Shown one piece after another: positions 14,919 through 23,355 of a stretch of 26,989 nucleotides of DNA. The stretch comes from an uncultured Eubacterium sp. (GTDB lineage Bacteria > Bacillota > Clostridia > Lachnospirales > Lachnospiraceae). The stretch spans positions 1 to 26,989 of the forward strand of contig CAJTXO010000033.1 of assembly GCA_910583555.1 (NCBI GenBank), in the 5' to 3' direction. The position numbers and the translations under genes are program-made. Below the pieces are notes generated by a model, which did not search any database, was not told the DNA's origin, and saw only the letters and a list, made by a program, of their open reading frames with translations. The first letter of the stretch is position 1. Every line of letters begins with the position of its first letter.

Positions 14919-16226
14919 CTATCCTACAGCATAGCTTTCTAAATCCGGAAAACTCCACGAGATGTCTTTGCTGTCGTTTACGGTTTTCATTGTATAACTT
15001 TTGGTCGTCAGGCCAGACATGGAGAGCGTGATCGTGACAGTGCCGATCTTTTTCGGGAAACTGCAGGGCGCCACGCCTTTGTACGTGCCGTCCATATATA
15101 CGCTGGCTCCGATCGGCGCGCTGACGGTGATCGTATGCTGGTTGTCATATTGGTCGGATACCGACTGGTCGCGGTCGGAATCCTGCTTCGAAACGGTAGT
15201 ATTGTCGGAATCGTCATCGACAGCCGTATTTTCGTCAGTCAGGCTGATCCGCACCGTAGGACCTGCCGACTGCACATCGACAACGCCAATGTACGGCGTA
15301 TAACCTTCGAGAAGTACCCGGAGGGAGTGCTTGCCATATTTTAACGAAACGGGTTTCGAGTAATCCGTTAATGTTCCGTTCACATAAAGTTCCGCGCCGA
15401 CTGGATCAATGTCAAAGACAACTTGTCCGGTGTGCGGCGCCAGCGTCTTGAATTTTGACATATCTAATTTTAACTGCTGGTTCCTCTCGATCGTTACCGT
15501 GCTGCTCCCGGTATAGTCGCCATTTTTCATCGTCACTTCATAGGTGCCCTCAGGCACGGGGACGAGCATTTTTTCCGTGACAGGAACGATCATTACGCCC
15601 CCCACGGTCATCGTACCGCCGATAAAATCACTGTATTTCTTAGGCTTGAGATAACCGTGCCCTTTGGTGACAACGATGGAATAAGCCCTTCCTTTTACCC
15701 CGCGGAATGTCACTTCGTCGGTCGGTGAGATTTCCTGCACATGGATCGGTACACCATTGGAAAATGCGGTAAATCCGCTGCCGTAGCGGTATTTAACCCC
15801 GTTTACTTCGAGATTTCCCGCGTCCGGGTCCACGGACAGGTCAGTGACTCTGTCATATTCTACAATGTCAGCGCTCAGCTGTAATTTGGCCAGCCGCTTT
15901 GTGTCCGGATTCTGGTATACATCCACAACTTGTCCAATCTCAAGAGATTCCGACGAAATCTGTTTTCCATTTTTCGTCAAAATCTCTGTTCCGCCGCTGT
16001 ATACGCACACGGTCTCTTCCTCAAAGGAAGTGTTGTAAAAAGAAATGCTCTTGTTCGGTATGTCTATATTTTTTATGACGCCTACGAAGTCGCGTCCCTT
16101 TTCATAAGTAAGGGAAGCGTTTGGGTTGTCTGTCGCAGTAGGCTGGCGGTTTTTTCTGCCGCATCCGCATAACAGGATACACACCGCAACAACAGCTACT
16201 GCCCATCTGGTAATCGTGTGATTCAT
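14919..16226 (-). CDS. PEGA-domain lipoprotein
   Basis: A 435-aa extracytoplasmic lipoprotein: signal sequence with lipobox LLCGC (Cys22), a beta-rich region (~45-200), and three PEGA-like segments. The two clearest are DIDPVGAELYVNGTLTDYSK (about 270-290) followed by a GYTPYIGVVDV strand, and VSAPIGASVYMDGTYKG (~373-389). PEGA domains are surface beta-modules that resemble repeats in S-layer and wall proteins; they bind rather than catalyse. A low-complexity Asp/Ser/Asn linker (~334-366) separates the last one. It heads the transcription unit with the sugar mutase and branching enzyme 34 bp downstream; the functional link to glycogen genes is unclear. Confidence 0.85.
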   Translation of the reverse strand: MNHTITRWAVAVVAVCILLCGCGRKNRQPTATDNPNASLTYEKGRDFVGVIKNIDIPNKSISFYNTSFEEETVCVYSGGTEILTKNGKQISSESLEIGQVVDVYQNPDTKRLAKLQLSADIVEYDRVTDLSVDPDAGNLEVNGVKYRYGSGFTAFSNGVPIHVQEISPTDEVTFRGVKGRAYSIVVTKGHGYLKPKKYSDFIGGTMTVGGVMIVPVTEKMLVPVPEGTYEVTMKNGDYTGSSTVTIERNQQLKLDMSKFKTLAPHTGQVVFDIDPVGAELYVNGTLTDYSKPVSLKYGKHSLRVLLEGYTPYIGVVDVQSAGPTVRISLTDENTAVDDDSDNTTVSKQDSDRDQSVSDQYDNQHTITVSAPIGASVYMDGTYKGVAPCSFPKKIGTVTITLSMSGLTTKSYTMKTVNDSKDISWSFPDLESYAVG

Positions 16227-16258
16227 GCCGCACCTGCTTTATAAAAGATATTACTAGT

Positions 16259-16264
16259 AGTATA
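16259..16264 (-). promoter_or_regulatory. -10 element for the PEGA-pgm-glgB unit
   Basis: TATACT on the minus strand, about 33 bp before the ATG at 16226. No consensus -35 is seen at 16-18 bp, so the promoter may depend on an activator or be partly fed by readthrough from the upstream genes. Confidence 0.4.
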
Positions 16265-16294
16265 GCACGAAATCCTAAAAACTTCCACTTATTT

Positions 16295-17266
16295 CTAGCG
16301 CCCGTTCAAAAATTCTTCTCTTCGTTTTTCCAGGCTTCTTACGTCTTTTAATTTTTCCAGACTTTTTGCGGAAAGCCAGGATTTCTTTTTGTTCATATAA
16401 TGGTTCATCAGTTTCCAGTACTTCTCCGGATAGGACAGTATGATATAGATCAGGTCAAGCTGTTCTTTGGAAAGCGTGTTTGCGCGGTCATATCCATCGA
16501 GTACCGCGTCTCCCGCCTGCCTGTTCCAACTGTTTTTTTCCAGTGTTTTACGCATAAAATAAGTCAGGTCCAAAAGCGGGACTCCATATCCGGTCTTTTC
16601 AAATCCAATAGTAGCCGTGCCGTTCCCCGTCATGATCAGGTTATGGTAATTGTAATCTCCGTGGCATATGTCGCCACACGGACCAGCTATTTTCTGGTAA
16701 TAGGAACATTGTTCCAGGCGGTCTGCCGCGTCGCACGCTTTTTCGTAGTATTCACGAAAACAATTGATGGCATATATTTCGAACTCGCTTTTCCGTTTTT
16801 TATTTTTCATGTAAACATGAACCCGCTTCAATTCCCTGTTATGCCGGAGAAATTGCTGTAAAAGCCCGCTTTGCTCTCCCGTTCCTATTCCGGGTAATGA
16901 AAGGCCGCTCAGCGCTCCGTGAAGAGTGCCCAGGTTTTCTCCAGCTGCCAAAAGGCAGTTTTTGGATTTTAAATCGCATTCATCTCCCGAGAACCAATGG
17001 TAGAGTACATATTTTTCACCTGTTTCCAGTTCTGTTACCGGTTCCCCGTCATGATTTGGCACGACGTCATCGATCATGGAAAACCCATGCTGGATCAAAT
17101 GCTGCTTGACATGGTTTTCAATCTGAAAGTGACTGCCTATGGTTTCATATTCCCTTAACAATTTGGGACCTGTATTTGTTTCTAAAACCCAGCCTCCACG
17201 GGAACGGTACCGTTTGCGAACGGTCAGGCCATATCTGGCGATCGCCGTTTCCTGTTTATCCTCCAC
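16295..17266 (-). CDS. CotS-family kinase-fold protein, catalytic Asp replaced
   Basis: A 323-aa protein of the aminoglycoside-phosphotransferase/CotS superfamily, which in sporulating Firmicutes includes spore-coat-associated CotS and YutH-like proteins. The catalytic loop is intact: H202-G203-D204 in CHGDYNYHNL, including the Asn of the loop. The following Mg-binding motif, normally DFE or DFD, reads GFE (G221 in TIGFEKTGYG), so the metal-chelating Asp is missing. The protein is therefore either a pseudokinase or uses metal differently. Translation starts at GTG with AAGGAGG nine bases ahead; that ribosome site lies in a small hairpin (17277-17303). It follows the YtvI-like gene. A spore-linked role is inferred from family and neighbour. 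Confidence 0.8.
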   Translation of the reverse strand: MEDKQETAIARYGLTVRKRYRSRGGWVLETNTGPKLLREYETIGSHFQIENHVKQHLIQHGFSMIDDVVPNHDGEPVTELETGEKYVLYHWFSGDECDLKSKNCLLAAGENLGTLHGALSGLSLPGIGTGEQSGLLQQFLRHNRELKRVHVYMKNKKRKSEFEIYAINCFREYYEKACDAADRLEQCSYYQKIAGPCGDICHGDYNYHNLIMTGNGTATIGFEKTGYGVPLLDLTYFMRKTLEKNSWNRQAGDAVLDGYDRANTLSKEQLDLIYIILSYPEKYWKLMNHYMNKKKSWLSAKSLEKLKDVRSLEKRREEFLNGR

Positions 17267-17276
17267 TTACACCCCT

Positions 17277-17303
17277 CCTTCATGCAATTACATTCTATGA
17301 AGG
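17277..17303 (-). promoter_or_regulatory. Hairpin covering the ribosome site of the CotS-like gene
   Basis: CCTTCAT and ATGAAGG form a perfect 7-bp stem with a 13-base loop in the leader. The 3' arm includes most of the AAGGAGG ribosome site, so folding would reduce initiation at the GTG start. Confidence 0.4.
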
Positions 17304-17323
17304 CCGGGGGGAAACTATGCCTG

Positions 17324-18331
17324 TCAGGCCCGTATTTTTGTCTCCGCCACCGTTTTTAAGATCGTGAGGCCGATCGGCCCGAGTATGATGCCTCCGAGAC
17401 CAAACAGTTTTATGCCCACATAGACGGCGATCAGGACGTAGAGCGGCTTTAAGCCCATCTCTTTTCCCATCAGGCGCGGCTCCATGATCTCACGCAGCAG
17501 GAGGGTGATGACATAGAGGGTGATCAGCACGGCTCCGTGAAAAAAATCTTTCTGCACGAGTTCGATCACAGCCCAGGGGATGAGTATGCTGCCGCTCCCG
17601 AATATGGGAAAGGCGTCTACGATGCCGATCGTGATGCCGAGCAGGATGGCATAGGGATTCCGGATGATGAGAAGTCCGGCCGCGCTCACTGCCGAGACGA
17701 GGAAAATGATGATCCCCTGTGCTTTTAAGTATGCAAATCCCGCGGTTTTTAGTCGTTTGACATACGGCATGAGGCTCCGGTATTTCAGCGGACTTTCCCG
17801 GTCAAACGAGATGAGGAGCGTTGACATGATAAATACGATAAACCCAGCGCCCCATTCCCCCAGCGTCACGAGCATTTTCGGGATGCACTCAGTCAGCCTT
17901 GGCAGATACACCTGGGAAATCCTTCCGTCCATATCGGATAAGCTGTTTTCCACCCAGACGTAAGTGTCGCCAGAGCTCAGCCCCAGCAGATTATCCACTC
18001 CCCCGCAGGCGCGTTCACAAAAACGGGCGCATGTGCCCGCGTGTGCCGGCGCATTTTTCAAAAATTCCGTCAACTGGCCGATACAGATATATCCGATGTA
18101 AAAGAGAAAGCTTCCGATCGCGCCGAGAAATAGAATTATGATCAGAAGGGAACAGATTTTTTCATTGATATGGCAGCTCTTATGTAGCTTCTGCACTACA
18201 GGCTGGGTAAGTTTGGCAAATACAAATGCAAAAACAAAGGGAACTACCAGAGGGAGAAGAAAGTAAAAACTTACGTAAACAACTGCGGCAGTTCCCAATA
18301 TGATCAGTACATTTTTCCATTTTTTGTTCAT
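17324..18331 (-). CDS. AI-2E/YtvI-type polytopic membrane protein
   Basis: A 335-aa integral membrane protein of the AI-2E transporter family (PF01594). An N-terminal pair of hydrophobic helices (VLIILGTAAVVYVSFYFLLP) is followed by a hydrophilic extracytoplasmic section (~95-150) and a C-terminal block of helices with the family pattern GIVDAFPIFGSG, and EPRLMGKEMGLKPL near the end. The sporulation integral membrane protein YtvI belongs here, and the size and Clostridial context fit that subgroup; sodium/proton exchange has been described for other members. The frame is open for 24 more codons upstream, but AAAGGAG nine bases before the ATG at 18331 decides the start. Lies 74 bp after the response-regulator gene. 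Confidence 0.82.
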   Translation of the reverse strand: MNKKWKNVLIILGTAAVVYVSFYFLLPLVVPFVFAFVFAKLTQPVVQKLHKSCHINEKICSLLIIILFLGAIGSFLFYIGYICIGQLTEFLKNAPAHAGTCARFCERACGGVDNLLGLSSGDTYVWVENSLSDMDGRISQVYLPRLTECIPKMLVTLGEWGAGFIVFIMSTLLISFDRESPLKYRSLMPYVKRLKTAGFAYLKAQGIIIFLVSAVSAAGLLIIRNPYAILLGITIGIVDAFPIFGSGSILIPWAVIELVQKDFFHGAVLITLYVITLLLREIMEPRLMGKEMGLKPLYVLIAVYVGIKLFGLGGIILGPIGLTILKTVAETKIRA

Positions 18332-18405
18332 CTTGTGTTTCTCCTTTCGCCGCTCGTTTGAGGTAGTTGCTGTCAAACTAGTATTGGCAAAAAGCGAGTA
18401 CAATA

Positions 18406-19110
18406 TTACATGTCCGAATCAATAAACCGATAGCCGACCGCCCAGACGGTTTCGATATATTTCGGATTCTGCGTGTCTTTTTCTATTTTTTCCCTGATTT
18501 TTTTTACGTGTACGGTGACGGTGGCAATATCTGCCCCGATCGGGTTTAAATCCCATACTTCCTGCAATAGTTCTTCTTTCGAAAAGACATGATTTGGATA
18601 GCTGGCGAGAAAATACAAGAGGTCAAATTCCTTTGTCGTCAGGAATTTTTCGACATCGTCCACAAATACCCGCCGTGCCGTGCGGTCGATCTTGAGCCCG
18701 CCGGTCACGATCACTTCATTTTTCGTCTGCGCGCTGCGTCCTGTTAACTTTTGGTAACGCTCCAGATGTGAACGCACCCTTGCCACGAGTTCGCCCGGGT
18801 CAAATGGTTTTGTTAAATAGTCGTTTGCGCCAACTCCAAATCCCCGTATTTTGTCTACGACTTCCGTTTTTGAAGAGATCATGATAATGGGGATCTCTGA
18901 TGTTTCACGAATTCGCTTGCAAATTTCGACTCCGTCCAGTCCGGGGAGCATCAGATCCAAAATAATTAACTGATAATTTCCACTTAAAGCCTGCTGCAAA
19001 CCACTGTTTCCATTTGATTCAACGGTTACCTCAAACCCTGTCAATTCAAGATAATTTTTTTCAAGCTCTGCAGTTGTTAGTTCGTCTTCTATTATTAGTA
19101 CTTTATCCAT
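18406..19110 (-). CDS. OmpR-family response regulator
   Basis: A 234-aa two-component regulator. Receiver domain (1-120): acidic pocket E8-D9, phospho-acceptor D52 in IILDLMLPG, Ser79-Ser80 and conserved K101 in LTKPFDPGE. C-terminal winged-helix domain (~132-230) ends VWAVGYRF, the standard OmpR/PhoB signature. No histidine kinase gene is next to it, so its partner lies elsewhere or it is an orphan. AAGGAG precedes ATG by seven bases. Own promoter at 19196-19225, divergent from the DAHP synthase promoter. Confidence 0.95.
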   Translation of the reverse strand: MDKVLIIEDELTTAELEKNYLELTGFEVTVESNGNSGLQQALSGNYQLIILDLMLPGLDGVEICKRIRETSEIPIIMISSKTEVVDKIRGFGVGANDYLTKPFDPGELVARVRSHLERYQKLTGRSAQTKNEVIVTGGLKIDRTARRVFVDDVEKFLTTKEFDLLYFLASYPNHVFSKEELLQEVWDLNPIGADIATVTVHVKKIREKIEKDTQNPKYIETVWAVGYRFIDSDM

Positions 19111-19195
19111 ATGTGATCTCCTTAATTGTGCAATTATCAGTGTTCGGTGTAAACCAGTACATTTGAGAAGTGTGCTGATCAGTATCAGTAATTAC

Positions 19196-19225
19196 ATTCT
19201 ACCTTAATCTCTACTAAAAATGCAA
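19196..19225 (-). promoter_or_regulatory. Promoter of the response-regulator gene
   Basis: Minus strand: -35 TTGCAT (19225-19220), 18-bp spacer, -10 TAGAAT (19201-19196). The ~80-nt leader contains CTGATCAG and AATTG-CA-CAATT inverted repeats just before the ribosome site, possible binding or folding elements. Confidence 0.6.
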
Positions 19226-19246
19226 CCACTCTTTTTCATTTTTTTC

Positions 19247-19275
19247 TTGACACCTTTGTATTTCAGTGCTAGATT
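19247..19275 (+). promoter_or_regulatory. Promoter of the DAHP synthase gene
   Basis: Consensus -35 TTGACA (19247-19252), 17-bp spacer, -10 TAGATT (19270-19275). The start codon is 33 bp downstream, so there is no room for a T-box or attenuator leader; regulation is more likely at enzyme level. Confidence 0.75.
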
Positions 19276-19307
19276 TATATAGAAATGTGAAGGAGTGAGT
19301 TTAAAAT

Positions 19308-20330
19308 ATGAAGATATTAAGAAATCTACCAACACCGGAAGAAGTGAAAGAAGAATTTCCTATTTCAGAAAAAGCGAAGGAAATAAAAAAGAAAAAAGAT
19401 CAGATCCTGAAAGATATTATTACCGGAAAAAGTGACTTATTTGCCCTGATCATCGGTCCCTGTTCGGCGGATAATGAAGAGGCCCTGATCGACTATACTT
19501 CGCGTCTTGCGGCCATTCAGGAGAAGGTGTCCGATAAGATATTTATCGTGCCCCGCGTCTATACAAATAAGCCCCGCACGACGGGAAAAGGATATAAGGG
19601 AATGGCGAGCCAGCCGAATCCGGAACAGAAGGAAAACATGCTCGAAGGACTGCATTCGATCCGCAAAACGCACGTGGCTGTCGTGGAGCAGACCGGGATG
19701 GTGTGCGCGGATGAAATGCTCTATCCGGAAAATTACGCCTACTTGTCGGATGTTCTTTCCTATGTAGCGATCGGAGCCCGTTCTGTGGAAAATCAGCAGC
19801 ATCGTCTGACGGCGAGCGGGATCGATGTTCCGTGTGGAATGAAGAACCCGACGAGCGGTTATCTGACTGTTATGTTGAATTCGATTGAAGCTGCGCAGAG
19901 CCGCCATCATTTTATTTACCGGCAGCAGGAGGTGGAGACGAAAGGAAATCCTTATGCGCACGCGATTTTGCGCGGCAGCGTGAATAAGCACGGAAAAAGC
20001 CTTCCGAATTATCATTATGAGGAGCTGCTTCTCCTCCATGAGATCTACAGTGAGCGGAATCTTGAAAATATGGCAGTGATCATTGATACGAACCACAACA
20101 ATTCGGACAAGCGTTTTAATGAGCAGATCCGCATTTCCAAAGAAGTTATGGAGAGCCGCCGGTTTTCCAAAGATATCGAGTTGATGGTGAAGGGACTTAT
20201 GATCGAGAGTTATATCGAAGACGGCGCCCAGGCGATTGGCGAGCACATTTACGGGAAGTCGATCACGGATCCGTGTCTCGGCTGGGAGAAAACGGAGAAA
20301 CTCATTTACCGCGTTGCCGACTTGCTCTGA
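19308..20330 (+). CDS. 3-deoxy-7-phosphoheptulonate (DAHP) synthase, class I
   Basis: A 340-aa enzyme that condenses phosphoenolpyruvate and erythrose-4-phosphate in the first step of aromatic amino-acid synthesis. It is of the AroFGH-like class I alpha type: IIGPCSADNEEAL (metal-ligand Cys52), PRVYTNKPRTTGKGYKG for PEP binding, the ENQQHR and PCGMKNPTSG loops, and HAILRG and DTNHNNSDK with the expected His and Asp metal ligands. Length matches the family (about 350). The N-terminal ~45 residues form the segment that in E. coli paralogues carries the feedback-inhibition site, so allosteric control by an aromatic amino acid is likely but the effector cannot be read off. AAGGAG lies 12 bases ahead of ATG. 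Confidence 0.95.
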   Translation: MKILRNLPTPEEVKEEFPISEKAKEIKKKKDQILKDIITGKSDLFALIIGPCSADNEEALIDYTSRLAAIQEKVSDKIFIVPRVYTNKPRTTGKGYKGMASQPNPEQKENMLEGLHSIRKTHVAVVEQTGMVCADEMLYPENYAYLSDVLSYVAIGARSVENQQHRLTASGIDVPCGMKNPTSGYLTVMLNSIEAAQSRHHFIYRQQEVETKGNPYAHAILRGSVNKHGKSLPNYHYEELLLLHEIYSERNLENMAVIIDTNHNNSDKRFNEQIRISKEVMESRRFSKDIELMVKGLMIESYIEDGAQAIGEHIYGKSITDPCLGWEKTEKLIYRVADLL

Positions 20331-20443
20331 TGTTTGACAGTGCGGAGCGCAAGAAGGAAATGAATGTGGAAGTCCTGCGCGTGTGTATTTTTTACGAATG
20401 GAAATTTTCGCGCATGATGGAGGCAGAATGAAGGAGGACGAAT

Positions 20444-21976
20444 ATGAGCCATAGGATCATGGACTGTGATTATCCGGATCCGGATGTGATCCGGGTCGGA
20501 GAAGTCTATTATATGCTCAGCACTACGATGCACTTTTTTCCCGGCGGGGCGATTCTCCGCTCGTATGACCTGTTGCACTGGGAATTGGTGAATTATCTTT
20601 ACGATGTGCTGGAAGATACAGCCGGCGCGCGCCTGCAGGACGGGCAGGGCATTTATGGCAAGGGTATGTGGGCGCCGTCTTTTCGCTATTTTGACGGCAA
20701 ATTTTACGTCTGTTTCGTGGCAAATGATACGCATAAGACATATTTGTTTTATACGGAAGACGTGGAGGGAACATGGGAGCGCAAGGAGATCGAAGGGTTT
20801 TATCATGACGCGTCCCTTTTGTTTGATGAGGGCAGGGTTTTTATCGTCTATGGAAATACGGAGATTTATCTGACTGAGCTGACCAAGGACCTGAGCCGGC
20901 CGCTCGAGGGCGGTCTGCACCGGCTTCTGGTAAAAGATACCGGAAATGTCCGGCTCGGTTATGAGGGTTCCCATATTTATAAGATCGATGGCAGATATTA
21001 CCTTTTTCTGATCCACTGGGGGAAAGAGGAAGGAGCCTGCCGCGCGGAGGCCTGTTTTGCTGCGGATTCGCTGACTGGTGAATTTAAGGGCGGCGATGTG
21101 CTCTGCGATGATATGGGGTATCACAGACAGGGCGTCGCGCAGGGCGGCATTGTGGATACGCCGGAGGGGGAGTGGTTTGCCATCCTGTTTCAGGACAGTG
21201 GTGCTGTCGGAAGGATCCCCGTGCTGATCCCGGTTCATTTCGAGCATGGTTTTCCGGTGTTTTCGGCGGTAGAAGCGGTTTCAGCCAGGGAGCGGTTAGC
21301 AGCACAGGGGCTTTCCAGGAAGGCTCATTCATATGAACTATTGTTCGCAAGTGGTTTTACGGACGGAGACGGCCGTTTAAAGCGACAATGGCAGTGGAAT
21401 CATCTGCCGGATGCTTCGCTTTTTTCTCTTGACGGGAACGAATTTACGATCAGAACAGACTGCTTGTCCATCAACGTGACGCAGGCAGTGAATACGCTCA
21501 CTCAAAGGCTGATGTTTCCTTCCGCTGAAGTTCAGGTCAGGTTAGACGGGGCCGGAATGAAGAATGGGGATGTTGCCGGGCTGGTCGCTTTGCAGGGGTG
21601 TTATGCGTATGCTGGCTTTATGAGGGAGAACAACAAGTACTATCTGGTCCTGGTAGAGCGGAACGCCCATGAAATATCGCAGAACATGGGGGATCTGGAT
21701 AACCTGCCCGGGACAGAGACCGCGCGTATCCCGCTTGATCGTTCGGTCGTCACGCTGCGTTTGTGCGCGGAATTTTCAGATATGAAAGATGAAGTGTCAT
21801 TTTATTATGAGTCGGATGGAACATGGATTTCATTGGGGAATTCCCATAAATTGTTTTTTACGCTGGATCATTTTGTCGGATGCCGGGCTGGGCTGTTTAT
21901 GTACAGTACGGCGGAGTCTGGCGGGCAGTGTGTGTTTTCTGATTTTATTTATAATGCGGTTGATCGTGACAGGTAG
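20444..21976 (+). CDS. Glycoside hydrolase family 43 (beta-xylosidase/arabinofuranosidase type)
   Basis: A 510-aa intracellular glycosidase: no signal peptide. The N-terminal five-bladed propeller (to ~300) has the three GH43 carboxylates: base D12 in DYPDPDVIR, the pKa-tuning Asp in YHDASLLFDEG (~119) and the acid Glu in YEGSHIYK (~172). The C-terminal ~200 residues form a beta-sandwich of the GH43 C2 type (PF17851; MKNGDVAGLVALQ, AYAGFMRENNKYYL), usual in beta-xylosidases that trim short oligosaccharides in the cytoplasm. Substrate probably xylo- or arabino-oligosaccharides. AAGGAGG seven bases ahead of the ATG. 113 bp after the DAHP synthase gene with no clear promoter or terminator in between; no transporter is adjacent. 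Confidence 0.9.
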   Translation: MSHRIMDCDYPDPDVIRVGEVYYMLSTTMHFFPGGAILRSYDLLHWELVNYLYDVLEDTAGARLQDGQGIYGKGMWAPSFRYFDGKFYVCFVANDTHKTYLFYTEDVEGTWERKEIEGFYHDASLLFDEGRVFIVYGNTEIYLTELTKDLSRPLEGGLHRLLVKDTGNVRLGYEGSHIYKIDGRYYLFLIHWGKEEGACRAEACFAADSLTGEFKGGDVLCDDMGYHRQGVAQGGIVDTPEGEWFAILFQDSGAVGRIPVLIPVHFEHGFPVFSAVEAVSARERLAAQGLSRKAHSYELLFASGFTDGDGRLKRQWQWNHLPDASLFSLDGNEFTIRTDCLSINVTQAVNTLTQRLMFPSAEVQVRLDGAGMKNGDVAGLVALQGCYAYAGFMRENNKYYLVLVERNAHEISQNMGDLDNLPGTETARIPLDRSVVTLRLCAEFSDMKDEVSFYYESDGTWISLGNSHKLFFTLDHFVGCRAGLFMYSTAESGGQCVFSDFIYNAVDRDR

Positions 21977-22031
21977 GCGGTGTTCAGGCGAATCTGTCCT
22001 GGACGAATGTTTTCTGAGGATTGAAAAAATC

Positions 22032-22061
22032 TTGACAAAAGGCGGATAAATGTTGTATTCT
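22032..22061 (+). promoter_or_regulatory. Promoter of metK
   Basis: Consensus -35 TTGACA (22032-22037), 18-bp spacer, -10 TATTCT (22056-22061). The leader is about 50 nt, too short for a SAM riboswitch. Confidence 0.75.
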
Positions 22062-22120
22062 TAATGGTGGTAGAGAGAATGTTACAATCAGACTGAATAT
22101 AGACTGAGGAGGAAATGAGG

Positions 22121-23299
22121 ATGAGTAAAATACTGTTTACCTCAGAATCCGTTACGGAAGGTCATCCGGATAAAATTTGTGACCAGATTTCGGATTCCAT
22201 ACTGGATGCTTTGTTGGAGCAGGACCCGATGAGCCGCGTTGCTTGTGAAACAGCTATTACGACTGGTCTTGTTCTCGTTATGGGCGAGATAACTTCTTCT
22301 GCTGCGGTGGATTACCAGAAGATTGTCCGTGACACGATCCAGGAAATAGGATATGACGATTCGGAAAAAGGTTTTGACTGTTCGACGTGCGGTGTCATGA
22401 TTGCGATTGACAAGCAGTCGGCGGATATTGCGCTCGGCGTAGATAAGGCGCTGGAGGCAAAACTCACAGATTCGGAGATCGGAGCGATCGGAGCCGGGGA
22501 TCAGGGATTGATGTTTGGCTACGCTACAAATGAAACAGAAGATTTTATGCCATATCCGATATATCTGGCACACAAGCTGACCCGTCAGCTCAGTAAGGTG
22601 AGAAAAGATGGAACACTGCCGTATCTCCGTCCTGATGGGAAATCGCAGGTGACAGTCGAGTATGACAGCGAGGGAAAGCCTCTCCGTTTGGATGCGGTTG
22701 TCGTTTCCAGCCAGCACAGCGAGGATGTGACATGGGAGCAGATCAAGGCGGATATTAAAAAGTATGTGATCGATCCAATCCTCCCTCAAGAACTTTTGGA
22801 TGATGAGACAAAGATCTATATAAATCCTACCGGTCGTTTTGTAATCGGCGGCCCAGCCGGAGACAGCGGAGTTACCGGCCGCAAGATCATTGTGGATACA
22901 TATGGCGGATGGGCCCGTCATGGCGGCGGCGCGTTCTCAGGGAAGGATCCGACTAAGGTTGACCGCTCCGCGTCTTATGCGGCGCGCTATGTGGCAAAGA
23001 ATCTCGTGGCAGCAGGTCTTTGTGAGAAGGCGGAGATCCAGCTCTCCTACGCGATCGGCGTTGCGTCTCCAACGTCTGTTCGGATCGATACATTTGGCAC
23101 AGGCAAGCTTCCGGATGAAAAACTTGCGGATATTATCGTAGAGAATTTTGATCTGCGGCCGGCAGGTATCATTCAGAAACTCAACCTCCGCAGACCGATT
23201 TACAAGGGAACGGCTTCTTATGGGCATTTCGGGAGGAGTGATCTCGATCTGCCGTGGGAGAAGACGGATAAGGCGGAGGATTTGAAAAAGTATTTGTAG
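22121..23299 (+). CDS. metK: S-adenosylmethionine synthetase
   Basis: Makes S-adenosylmethionine from ATP and methionine. The 392-aa protein has the N-terminal FTSESVTEGHPDKICDQ, the signature GAGDQGLMFGYA (~125) and the phosphate-binding GGGAFSGKDPTKVDRS (~267), all intact and at normal spacing and length. Two in-frame ATGs are possible (22115 and 22121); AGGAGG is only two bases before the first but eight before the second, so MSKILFTSES is taken as the start. Transcribed alone from its own promoter. Confidence 0.97.
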   Translation: MSKILFTSESVTEGHPDKICDQISDSILDALLEQDPMSRVACETAITTGLVLVMGEITSSAAVDYQKIVRDTIQEIGYDDSEKGFDCSTCGVMIAIDKQSADIALGVDKALEAKLTDSEIGAIGAGDQGLMFGYATNETEDFMPYPIYLAHKLTRQLSKVRKDGTLPYLRPDGKSQVTVEYDSEGKPLRLDAVVVSSQHSEDVTWEQIKADIKKYVIDPILPQELLDDETKIYINPTGRFVIGGPAGDSGVTGRKIIVDTYGGWARHGGGAFSGKDPTKVDRSASYAARYVAKNLVAAGLCEKAEIQLSYAIGVASPTSVRIDTFGTGKLPDEKLADIIVENFDLRPAGIIQKLNLRRPIYKGTASYGHFGRSDLDLPWEKTDKAEDLKKYL

Positions 23300-23324
23300 A
23301 TTTTTTGGAATTTAAAGTTTTTTA

Positions 23325-23353
23325 TTGACTTTGTTTTAATTTTTGATTAGAAT
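23325..23353 (+). promoter_or_regulatory. Promoter of the leader/tRNA-Arg transcript
   Basis: -35 TTGACT (23325-23330), 17-bp spacer, -10 TAGAAT (23348-23353). Transcription should begin near 23360, about 83 nt before tRNA-Arg, which is unusually far for a tRNA gene. Confidence 0.65.
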
Positions 23354-23355
23354 AG

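Noticed and set aside
19437..20246. 269-codon open frame antisense to the DAHP synthase gene
   Set aside because: It lies wholly inside a clear, conserved gene on the other strand; its translation has no recognisable motifs and it has no ribosome site.
20306..21247. 313-codon open frame antisense to the GH43 gene
   Set aside because: Shadow of a GH43 gene with intact catalytic residues; low-complexity translation with no family pattern.
21977..22120. SAM riboswitch upstream of metK
   Set aside because: The promoter leaves only about 50 nt of leader and no SAM-I/S-box core or terminator hairpin is visible.
22142..22921. 259-codon open frame antisense to metK
   Set aside because: Shadow frame within highly conserved metK; no supporting start signals.
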